This document shows positions 1 through 6,215 of a DNA stretch of 6,215 nucleotides, piece after piece. The stretch is from positions 1 to 6,215 of the forward strand of contig JAFZAR010000235.1 in NCBI GenBank assembly GCA_017557085.1, in the 5' to 3' direction. Source of the stretch: Verrucomicrobiota bacterium (lineage in GTDB: Bacteria > Verrucomicrobiota > Verrucomicrobiia > Limisphaerales > UBA1412). Both the position numbers and the translations under genes were made by a program. The notes beneath the pieces were generated by a model, which was not told the DNA's origin, made no database searches, and worked only from the letters and a program-made list of their open reading frames with translations. Position 1 is the first letter of the stretch. Each line of letters starts with the position of its first letter.

Positions 1-906
1 ACGCGGACAGATGCCTGGCACATGGGTGTGCCCATCCTGGATCCCTTCACCCGCGCGCCGATCACACCGGAGGAGGCCCGCGCCGCCGCTCTGGATAAAG
101 ACTCCTACGATCAGAATTATGAATGTGCTTTTGCCGGGGAGAGTGCAGCGCTGCTTCAGCCGGAAATCATCCAGGCAGCCGAGGATGCCGCCGCGGGCTT
201 TATCTGTACCGGAGACTGGCCGCCGGAAACGCTGCGGTTCCTGAGAGAACGCTCCGAACAGGGTGAACCGCTCTTTGCCGGAGTGGACGTGGGCCGCCGT
301 CGTGACCGCACCGTGATCACAGTGGTGCAGTCGGAGCACGGTCTGTGGCAGGTGCGCTCGTTCCTGCGGCTGGAGGCGATGCGGCTGCCTGAACAGCAGA
401 GCCGGCTGGCCGCCTTGCTGAAGATCCCACGGCTGGTTTGTGTTTCCATTGATATGACCGGACTGGGGCTGGGTCTCTATGAGTACACCCAGCAGATATT
501 CGGCCCGAACAAAGTGCGCGGTGTGAATTTCGCTTCCAGTGTCCCGGCCGGTCAGCTGATCATCCCGCGCGGCATCAGTCAGCCAAAACTTTCCGGCACG
601 AATCCCACCGTTCGTGTAACGGAATCCATGGCAATGAATCTGGTGAGGATCTATGAGGAAAAAAAGATCCGGCATCCGCTGGATCCGATCCTGCTGGATG
701 ATCTGCAGCTGCCCAGGCGCACGGTCACACCCTCCGGTCAGGTCACCATCTCCGCCGAACGGGACGAGAGCGGCCATGCAGGTCACGCGGATCATTTCTG
801 GAGTCTGGCACTGGCGCTGGATGCCGCCCGTAAAAGTCCGGCACGAAACAAAAGCGGTACCCAGATCATCCAGCCGGCAAGGTATTCCAGAGGGATACTC
901 TTCTGA
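1..906 (+). CDS. Phage terminase large subunit, C-terminal nuclease part (5' end outside the window)
   Basis: Large terminases package phage DNA: an N-terminal ATPase drives translocation and a C-terminal RNase H-fold nuclease cuts the concatemer. Only the nuclease half is visible (301 codons, stop TGA at 904-906). The frame is open from base 1, and the residues before the first Met (base 22), TRTDAWH, already match the linker of Mu gp28-like/Terminase_6C proteins, so that Met is internal and the gene starts upstream. Seen in order: a linker ending DSYDQNYECAFAG, strand 1 FAGVDVGRRRDRT (Asp codon 286-288), strand 4 VSIDMTGLG (Asp codon 451-453) and the last helix GHADHFWSLALAL (Asp codon 790-792). 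These three Asp fit the two-metal nuclease site. The Walker A/B ATPase motifs must lie upstream if the gene is intact. No portal gene follows; a terminator and convergent bacterial genes do. By eye it is somewhat richer in G+C than its neighbours. The family call is firm; the exact phage type is not. Confidence 0.85.
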   Translation, partial: TRTDAWHMGVPILDPFTRAPITPEEARAAALDKDSYDQNYECAFAGESAALLQPEIIQAAEDAAAGFICTGDWPPETLRFLRERSEQGEPLFAGVDVGRRRDRTVITVVQSEHGLWQVRSFLRLEAMRLPEQQSRLAALLKIPRLVCVSIDMTGLGLGLYEYTQQIFGPNKVRGVNFASSVPAGQLIIPRGISQPKLSGTNPTVRVTESMAMNLVRIYEEKKIRHPLDPILLDDLQLPRRTVTPSGQVTISAERDESGHAGHADHFWSLALALDAARKSPARNKSGTQIIQPARYSRGILF

Positions 907-911
907 AAAAC

Positions 912-944
912 AAAAAGGACATCCAAAAAACGGATGCCCTTTTT
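912..944. terminator. Bidirectional intrinsic terminator between convergent genes
   Basis: A 13-bp stem has arms at 912-924 (AAAAAGGACATCC) and 932-944 (GGATGCCCTTTTT) around a 7-base loop. It starts six bases after the terminase stop. In the plus-strand RNA one A-C mismatch (919/937) interrupts the stem and a T run (940-945) follows. In the minus-strand RNA the same pair becomes a G-U wobble, so the stem is unbroken, and it ends in T-rich sequence from the A runs at 906-916. It can therefore end both the terminase transcript and the esterase-GH106 transcript, and pairing favours the latter. Termination is inferred from structure only. Confidence 0.8.
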
Positions 945-950
945 TAGTAT

Positions 951-982
951 CTTATCCCGGCACTACTTCACAACGGGATAAG
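951..982. repeat. Perfect 9-bp inverted repeat over the GH106 stop codon
   Basis: The arms CTTATCCCG (951-959) and CGGGATAAG (974-982) are exact reverse complements, separated by 14 bases. The GH106 stop codon (963-965) lies in the loop, and one arm lies within its last codons (the YP of the terminal YPVVK). In the minus-strand mRNA this would be a hairpin just upstream of the terminator at 912-944. No T run follows it directly, so it may protect the 3' end or assist termination rather than act as a terminator itself. The function is not known. Confidence 0.55.
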
Positions 983-3900
983 TGACTGTCTCCAGCACAA
1001 CGGGACCCACCAGACCGGAATCCGGCACGGGAGAATCTTTGCTCCAGCCGTTGTGGAGCATCCAGATCTTGCGCTCGTTCTCCGGCAGATTCATATCCCC
1101 AATGACACGGTTGGCCCATGTATTGACGATCTCTACTTCGACCGTGTTCTTGCCGACTTTTACAAAATCGGTGATATCCAGGCGATGCGGTGAAGTCCAG
1201 ACACCACCGGCATAATGACCGTTGATCTTGACCTTGGCCATCATGTGGACTTCGTGCAGATTGATGTAGAGAGTCCCCGCCGGTTTGGCATCCAGATCAA
1301 AGGTCGAGCTGTAGCGGATCGTTCCGGAGTAATACTTCAGATCTTTATCCTCGCTCTTGTTTAGATTGATGAGCTTGTCCATCGTAACGGTCTTCTTGAA
1401 ATCCATGTAGGGATTATCAAAATCCACCGTCCACGGTGCTGTCACATCCAGGAGCTTCTGAGCACGAGGATAATTGGCCTCCACATCCGCTTTGGCAGCG
1501 GGATCCGCCTTGCCCTTGAAGACAATGAAGACGCTCTCATATCCGTGCAAACGCAGCGGCACGATCGTTCCATTGACGCTGGTCTCATAACCTGCCAGCG
1601 GACGGACTTCGCCCGTGGTCGGATACCAGCATTCCGGACGCATTCCCTTGACACGAAATTCCGGGGAGAAGGTCAGCTCGCGGTTGCTCTGATTGGAAAC
1701 GAAATAGATCTCCATATCTTTCAAAGTGCGGTGAGTGTACAGAGCCGGAACATCTGCCGGGATACGCATATCCGGAGGACAGCCCGCCACGTTCAGAGCC
1801 TCTTCCATGGTGACACCGCTCTTGATCAGCAGACCTTTGCCGATCTGATTATAGGTATTATCACCACCCCACAACTCATCAGACAGATTCCAGACCTCCA
1901 AGTCGGCCCGCGGATAATCCTGATAACTGGGCGAACGGCGCGGCGCAGGTCCAAGGACGATACCGCCCTGCTCGATCAGGCTCTTGATCTTCCTGAGCAG
2001 TTTCGGACGCATGGTTTCCAGCTGAGGCAGCACGAGTATTTTGTACTGTGTGCCGTGCGGCAGAGTAAAGATACCATCCTTGACCGTGAGAGAATTTTCG
2101 ATTACGTCCGCGTTGATGTAATCGAACTGGTATCCCTTCGGCAAAGCCGGATTGGTAATGCCTGTCATCTTGGGCGCGTCCTCACCGATGAAGTAAGCCA
2201 CATCGGCCACATTCAAACCAGACTGAAGGATAAAATTCACACGGCGCAGATACTCATTGAAAACATGGAGCTGAGGATACCAGCTGCTGAAGCGGTTGAA
2301 CTCACTGCCGAACCAGGCATTGACACCCGGCTGTCTGTCTTCATACGCCTGCTGGATGTAAACGTGCAGCAGCGTGCTGTTGATGCCCTCGGTGAAGAAA
2401 CGGTCACCGCGCGGCTTCATCACTTCGGGATAACCGGTGAACATCTGCGCGCCGGAGGTAAAGGACTCAGCCCAAATCCGCTTCTTGCCGTAGATATGAC
2501 CGCAGGACGAGGAAGCGCGGTTCTCGATGTCGCCCAGTGTACCCGTGAACCAATATTCACCGCCGATCTCATCGGACTGGCTTCCGTATAGCAGAAATTC
2601 GCTGGGGAAACCCCAGTGGCCGTAATTTTCCAGCCAGGTCTTCAGGCCGTGTTTGTTGCTGATTTCGCGCAGACCGCCTACGTAATCATAGGCCACCTTG
2701 TCCGCGATGAGACGGCGCAGATCCCACAGGAAGCGGTCGGATATATCCTGGCTCTGCACCACGACACCATCCAGCGTCGGCAGGAATGGGATCGGGTCGT
2801 AGCCGTAGCGTTTTTGGAAATCATTAAAGAGCGTATCTGTGTAATTCTGACCTCCCATTTCATAACTGTCCTCCACCACAAATGTCCAGCACTTGCGGTC
2901 TTCCGCGGGAATACGGCGAAGGATCTCACCCATGAAAGCATCGAAGTGCGCCGCCACATGTTTGCGGCTCATTTTGTCCACTTCCAGACCGGTGGCTTCT
3001 TTGCTAGCCGGAGAATTTTCGACACCAGTCGGCTTGGCACCAATGCGCACCACTTCCCAATTTCCGGCGGGTGCGTTCCATTCCAGCTTGTCGCCGGAAA
3101 GGTATTTGCTGATGTCCAGCACCTGGGCACTGTCCACCACCTGGGAGATGTCATCCGCGGCCGGCTGGACTTTCCATTGATATTCGTGCCAGTACGGAAG
3201 TGGTTCCTGGAACATCTTGGCCAGACTTTTCTCAGGATAACGCTCGACCGTGGCCAGTGTGCTCAGCTCGATCTCGGCCAGCCCGACATTGCCGGCATTG
3301 TTCACTACCAGACGATAGTCAGCGCTCCGTGTCGGCGGAACAGAAATGACGATCGGCGCCAGCGGTGCAAAACCCACATTCAAAGCGGAATTATAACGAT
3401 CCAGTTTGAACTCGGACAAGGTCGTATAAGTTCCGTCAGGTTGTTTCACCTGGAAGGAAGCACGGGTATTGACATTGTAATTGTGAGCGTAGATCTTGAC
3501 CGTCCGAATCACTTCCGGCTGTGACAAGGTCAGATCCATCGTGATATTGCCGTCTTTATCCGCGGCCAGCTTGGTGCCACTGGTCGTATCTCCATCAATC
3601 AGCTTCGCACCGTCTTTCAATTCCAGCGCAGTCGTGATCCCTTTCAGCGCAGCTTTATTCTTCGGCAGCACCGGATAAGCCAGCAGTTTCACGTCCTGAT
3701 AATCGCCTTCGGGCTTGCTGAGGACGATGCTGACAGGTTTGCCGCCGGTCACTTCTGTGCGGTCGAATGTCAGATAGCGCATCGCCTGTTCAGGCTTGAC
3801 CCACGGGCCACCGGACTGGCTCCAGCCGGGTGAATTGAACATGCCCAGCTGGATGTCCAGCTCGGTCGCTGTCTTCATCGCGGTGTGGAGGATATGCCAC

Positions 3901-4205
3901 CACTCATCACTGCCGAACTTGACCGGGCCATAGACATCATCATCCAAACCAATATTGCCGATGTACGCCAGAGTGATTCCGGCCTCTTTCATCGCGCGTA
4001 AGTCATTGACCACACCTTCCGCGGAAATGTGATCGGAGATCCAGTACCAGTAGCAGGCTATACGCACAGAGCTGGGCGGATTTTGAAAATCGCTGACCGT
4101 ACAGGTTTCATTCTTAGTACATACTTCAGCCTGGCTCACCGGGGCAGAAACCAATGCCAAAACCGCGAGAGCGAAGAGTATGCTTTTGATTTTTTTCTTT
4201 TTCAT
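963..4205 (-). CDS. Secreted GH106 family glycoside hydrolase, putative alpha-L-rhamnosidase
   Basis: GH106 enzymes hydrolyse terminal alpha-L-rhamnose, known from pectic rhamnogalacturonan and other rhamnosides. The protein has 1080 aa, a usual length for the family, and is intact (stop TAG at 963-965). A Sec signal peptide (MKKKKIKSILF, a hydrophobic stretch, then SQA before EV at about residue 27) sends it out of the cytoplasm. Next come the first part of the catalytic barrel (~45-145, ACYWYWISDHIS and FNSPGWSQSGGPWV), an inserted discoidin-like beta-sandwich (~196-315), the main barrel (~400-660), a Rossmann-like segment (~720-765) and a C-terminal galactose-binding-like jelly roll (~925-1075). 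Glu449 in EDSYEMGGQN and Glu580 in IWAESFTSG lie 131 residues apart, matching as I recall the catalytic pair of Bacteroides BT0986 (Glu461, Glu593). I chose the ATG at 4205 because it begins the signal peptide. A TTG at 4223 would add six residues. No Shine-Dalgarno is visible, so translation may be coupled to the esterase gene, 14 bp upstream. The family is clear; the exact linkage cleaved is inferred. Confidence 0.9.
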   Translation of the reverse strand: MKKKKIKSILFALAVLALVSAPVSQAEVCTKNETCTVSDFQNPPSSVRIACYWYWISDHISAEGVVNDLRAMKEAGITLAYIGNIGLDDDVYGPVKFGSDEWWHILHTAMKTATELDIQLGMFNSPGWSQSGGPWVKPEQAMRYLTFDRTEVTGGKPVSIVLSKPEGDYQDVKLLAYPVLPKNKAALKGITTALELKDGAKLIDGDTTSGTKLAADKDGNITMDLTLSQPEVIRTVKIYAHNYNVNTRASFQVKQPDGTYTTLSEFKLDRYNSALNVGFAPLAPIVISVPPTRSADYRLVVNNAGNVGLAEIELSTLATVERYPEKSLAKMFQEPLPYWHEYQWKVQPAADDISQVVDSAQVLDISKYLSGDKLEWNAPAGNWEVVRIGAKPTGVENSPASKEATGLEVDKMSRKHVAAHFDAFMGEILRRIPAEDRKCWTFVVEDSYEMGGQNYTDTLFNDFQKRYGYDPIPFLPTLDGVVVQSQDISDRFLWDLRRLIADKVAYDYVGGLREISNKHGLKTWLENYGHWGFPSEFLLYGSQSDEIGGEYWFTGTLGDIENRASSSCGHIYGKKRIWAESFTSGAQMFTGYPEVMKPRGDRFFTEGINSTLLHVYIQQAYEDRQPGVNAWFGSEFNRFSSWYPQLHVFNEYLRRVNFILQSGLNVADVAYFIGEDAPKMTGITNPALPKGYQFDYINADVIENSLTVKDGIFTLPHGTQYKILVLPQLETMRPKLLRKIKSLIEQGGIVLGPAPRRSPSYQDYPRADLEVWNLSDELWGGDNTYNQIGKGLLIKSGVTMEEALNVAGCPPDMRIPADVPALYTHRTLKDMEIYFVSNQSNRELTFSPEFRVKGMRPECWYPTTGEVRPLAGYETSVNGTIVPLRLHGYESVFIVFKGKADPAAKADVEANYPRAQKLLDVTAPWTVDFDNPYMDFKKTVTMDKLINLNKSEDKDLKYYSGTIRYSSTFDLDAKPAGTLYINLHEVHMMAKVKINGHYAGGVWTSPHRLDITDFVKVGKNTVEVEIVNTWANRVIGDMNLPENERKIWMLHNGWSKDSPVPDSGLVGPVVLETVTYPVVK

Positions 4206-4219
4206 AAATATTTTTATAA

Positions 4220-6154
4220 TCAATGATTCACTACAAAATTGCGAATTTGCAAAGCTGTTCCTTTGGAGCGTTTGTCCGATTTTTTAGACATTTGCATCGT
4301 GAGCTGATGTTTGCCGGGAGGCAGTTCGCTTTCCAGCATATAGACCCACGGAATAAAAATATGGGCACTCCAATCGGTGTAAGTATTCAATTTCTTGACG
4401 GGCGCGCCATCCACACTGTATTCTATGATGCCCGCTTCAGGACCACAGACACAGAAAATGCCGATGGCCGTTCCCTCAAAATCCAGTGTCAGCTTGGACT
4501 CCGGCTCTCGGACTTCCAGCATGGGAACATTCACAAAACCTCTTCGTTTTTCCACCTTGATCTCGGAATCCCAATTTTCCACACAGCTCCATTTATCTCC
4601 CAAGACGGCCTGATGGATGTCCAGAAAATCACCATTGAAATAACTGTGCGGATCCATCGGTTTCGCCGGAATGGGATGCGCGGTCATCTTCGTCTGGGCA
4701 ATACCTTCCTTCCACATCAGATCCATCACACGCGCGATGGCCGCTGTGTAAAATTTATGCCCAAACCAGGAGGGGTGTGTTCCGCCAAATTTCTTCCAGT
4801 CAAACTCGCCGGCTTCCATTCGCTCGTACACTTCCTGACACAGATTGATACTGGGGATCTGGTAATAGCTGGCCACACATTCATGATTCAAAATCACATT
4901 GGGAATATGGCCCTGACGGCAGACCTCAATGAAAGGATCGTAGATGAAATCCAGCATGATGATGTCCATCTCCGGGTTGCTCAGCAGAGCGTGACGGATC
5001 TCCCCTTCCATGCCGCGGATCTGTTCCACAGGCGGGAAAAAGTTCGTATCGTCATTGACGGCAGCTTCCACAAAAAGCAAATCTATCTTGCCGCGGCTCA
5101 GCACGTCATGCTGAAGACGGAACGCGCCGGGAGTGCTGCCGGTGGAACCGATGCCGGCTTCCACAAAATCAAACTGCGTCTTGGGGAAACGCTGGCGCAG
5201 CATATCCATCACCTGATTATGCCAGCCGCGCATTTCCGTAATGGAACCGCCCAGAAAGGCCACACGTCCTTCCAGAGTCGTATCGAATTTCAGAAACGCG
5301 TTACGGAATTTTCCGCGCAGTGTGTAGTACTGTTTGGCCTGATACTGAGGCTGATTGCGGATGATAAAATCCACGATCGGCTCCGGGTTCTCCAAACTGT
5401 GCGGATGATGATCCACTCCCGGCTTGACGATGACCTCCACAGAACCGCCCAGCGCTATGAAACGGGAGCGCAAAACCTCCATGTTCTTCTCATAGGGTAC
5501 TACCTTGTCACTGCCGCCGCACACAGCAAAGATGGGAATCCCCGCCGCCACGATCGGTTTCAAGTTTTCAATGTTGATCGGATTGCCGGGGAAATAGTCC
5601 ATGCCGTTGTCTTCTATGTTCCATTCCTTGAGAAGATCATTCCAAAGCTGTCCTCCTTCTGTATCGGTTCCCCGGCCAGGCCAAGTGAGGACATCGCACA
5701 CAGGCGCGTCCAGGTAAAGACAAGCCACGCATTCGGGATACTTGGATGCCCAGTTCAGCGAGCACAAACCGCCGCGGCTGAAACCTTCCATCGTGACTTT
5801 TTTGGAAAGTCCCTGCTCGGTGGTCATGTACTGATAAAAGTCATGCCCCAGCTGCATCGCCCGCGGACTGCCGTAAAGATGTGTCAAATCATAATAGGCC
5901 ACATGGAATCCTTCCGCCAGCAGAGCCTTGTCTACCGAGGGAAAGGCATCAAAAAACGCCGGTCTCCAGATCCAGGGATTTCCCGGAAGGGCTTTTTGCG
6001 GAACGACCAAAATGGCATCGCGTCCCTGCACATGGAAGTCGTAGCGCACGCCGTCGTTCCATTCCGATTGTTTCCCCGGAAAATCGCTCTCGATCCCGGC
6101 CCATCCTGTTAAACAAAATAACAGGCTCAACATGCTTACTATGATTTTTTTCAT
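4220..6154 (-). CDS. Exported two-domain esterase: alpha/beta hydrolase + SGNH hydrolase + C-terminal jelly roll
   Basis: This 644-aa protein carries two hydrolase domains of different folds. An N-terminal signal peptide (MKKIIVSMLSLLFCLTGWA) is followed by an alpha/beta hydrolase (~40-270) with nucleophile elbow GFSRGG (Ser126), Asp216 in CGGSDKVVPY and a His cluster in GVDHHPHSL (249-252). An SGNH/GDSL domain (~295-485) follows: block I FLGGSIT (Ser304), block II around GIGSTGS (Gly336/339), block III AAVNDD (Asn367) and block V GGTHPSWFGH (His460). The Asp normally three residues before that His is Gly457. The C-terminal ~150 residues form a beta-rich domain (FEGTAIGIFCVCGPEAGIIE, PPGKHQLTM) like those after SGNH domains in PVC bacteria. 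Both catalytic types are typical of carbohydrate O-acyl esterases, so removal of acetyl or similar groups from a glycan that GH106 then trims is a fair inference; no substrate can be read from the sequence. It is first in the operon, with AGGA nine bases before the ATG. The cysteine in LLFC does not form a good lipobox. Confidence 0.85.
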   Translation of the reverse strand: MKKIIVSMLSLLFCLTGWAGIESDFPGKQSEWNDGVRYDFHVQGRDAILVVPQKALPGNPWIWRPAFFDAFPSVDKALLAEGFHVAYYDLTHLYGSPRAMQLGHDFYQYMTTEQGLSKKVTMEGFSRGGLCSLNWASKYPECVACLYLDAPVCDVLTWPGRGTDTEGGQLWNDLLKEWNIEDNGMDYFPGNPINIENLKPIVAAGIPIFAVCGGSDKVVPYEKNMEVLRSRFIALGGSVEVIVKPGVDHHPHSLENPEPIVDFIIRNQPQYQAKQYYTLRGKFRNAFLKFDTTLEGRVAFLGGSITEMRGWHNQVMDMLRQRFPKTQFDFVEAGIGSTGSTPGAFRLQHDVLSRGKIDLLFVEAAVNDDTNFFPPVEQIRGMEGEIRHALLSNPEMDIIMLDFIYDPFIEVCRQGHIPNVILNHECVASYYQIPSINLCQEVYERMEAGEFDWKKFGGTHPSWFGHKFYTAAIARVMDLMWKEGIAQTKMTAHPIPAKPMDPHSYFNGDFLDIHQAVLGDKWSCVENWDSEIKVEKRRGFVNVPMLEVREPESKLTLDFEGTAIGIFCVCGPEAGIIEYSVDGAPVKKLNTYTDWSAHIFIPWVYMLESELPPGKHQLTMQMSKKSDKRSKGTALQIRNFVVNH

Positions 6155-6163
6155 CTTTTGTGT

Positions 6164-6167
6164 TCCT
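6164..6167 (-). promoter_or_regulatory. Shine-Dalgarno-like site (AGGA) of the esterase gene
   Basis: On the minus strand AGGA ends nine bases before the ATG at 6154, inside an otherwise A/T-rich leader. The spacing is acceptable and supports that ATG, which also begins a clean signal peptide. The rest of the 61-base leader (6155-6215) shows no convincing -35/-10 pair, so the promoter probably lies beyond the window. Confidence 0.55.
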
Positions 6168-6215
6168 AAAAAAATTTATTCATTCCGCTGATCAAAACGG
6201 GAAAGGATTGTCCGT

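Noticed and set aside
11..244. Short plus-strand open frame inside the terminase gene
   Set aside because: It is a different frame of the terminase coding sequence, Arg/Pro/Ser-rich as shadows of GC-rich genes usually are, with no ribosome site.
907..962. Phage attachment site in the gap after the terminase gene
   Set aside because: The only repeats are inverted ones explained by hairpins. There is no tRNA end and no integrase nearby, and a direct-repeat partner would be outside the window.
1545..3524. Two long plus-strand open frames antisense to GH106 (1545-2591 and 2616-3524)
   Set aside because: Both are codon-aligned shadows of the GH106 frame, for the same codon-use reason, and show no recognisable protein features.
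4223..6112. A 629-codon open frame on the plus strand, antisense to the esterase gene
   Set aside because: It is codon-aligned with the esterase frame and stays open because that gene there uses no TTA, CTA or TCA codons (reverse complements of stops). Its translation shows no domain or signal, whereas the minus strand encodes clear hydrolase motifs.
6095..6154. Lipoprotein signal (LLFC) in the esterase N-terminus
   Set aside because: The residues before the cysteine do not fit the usual L-(A/S)-(G/A)-C lipobox, and a standard signal peptidase I site (GWA) follows.
6168..6215. Possible promoter (TTGATC on the minus strand) and a weak TTCCG/CGGGAA inverted repeat ahead of the esterase gene
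   Set aside because: No -10-like hexamer sits at proper spacing from TTGATC, and the repeat is short and imperfect. Neither stands out from chance in 48 bases.

Overview
The window looks like part of the chromosome of a Gram-negative polysaccharide degrader. It holds two exported carbohydrate-active proteins on the minus strand and, converging on them, the 3' part of a phage-type terminase gene on the plus strand. The alpha/beta hydrolase + SGNH + jelly-roll fusion and the GH106 glycosidase suggest the Planctomycetota/Verrucomicrobiota/Lentisphaerota (PVC) group, perhaps a Victivallis-like gut bacterium. Bacteroidota cannot be excluded. This placement is an inference from domain architecture and recollection, not from a marker gene.

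Layout: bases 1-906 (+) are the C-terminal nuclease half of a large terminase that is open at the left edge. Bases 907-962 are a short convergent intergenic region with a hairpin terminator that can serve both strands. A second, perfect inverted repeat straddles the stop codon of the neighbouring minus-strand gene. Bases 963-4205 (-) encode a complete secreted GH106 family protein (putative alpha-L-rhamnosidase). Bases 4220-6154 (-) encode a complete exported protein of 644 aa with two different hydrolase domains, alpha/beta hydrolase then SGNH, and a C-terminal beta-sandwich. Bases 6155-6215 are its leader, with a Shine-Dalgarno-like AGGA.

The two minus-strand genes are 14 bp apart and almost certainly form one transcription unit, esterase gene first and GH106 second, ending at the terminator near 912-944. 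A natural reading is that the esterase domains remove acyl (for example acetyl) groups and GH106 releases terminal L-rhamnose from a decorated rhamnose-containing glycan such as pectic rhamnogalacturonan, outside the cytoplasm. The substrate is inferred from the family and not shown by the sequence.

The terminase fragment is not functionally related to this operon. No portal or other phage gene follows it, so it marks either the edge of a prophage or a remnant. I see no RNA genes, CRISPR array or insertion sequence, and no gene-free stretch over 300 bases. I did not find strong evidence of a wholly new system. The most unusual points are the double-hydrolase fusion and the missing catalytic Asp in its SGNH domain.
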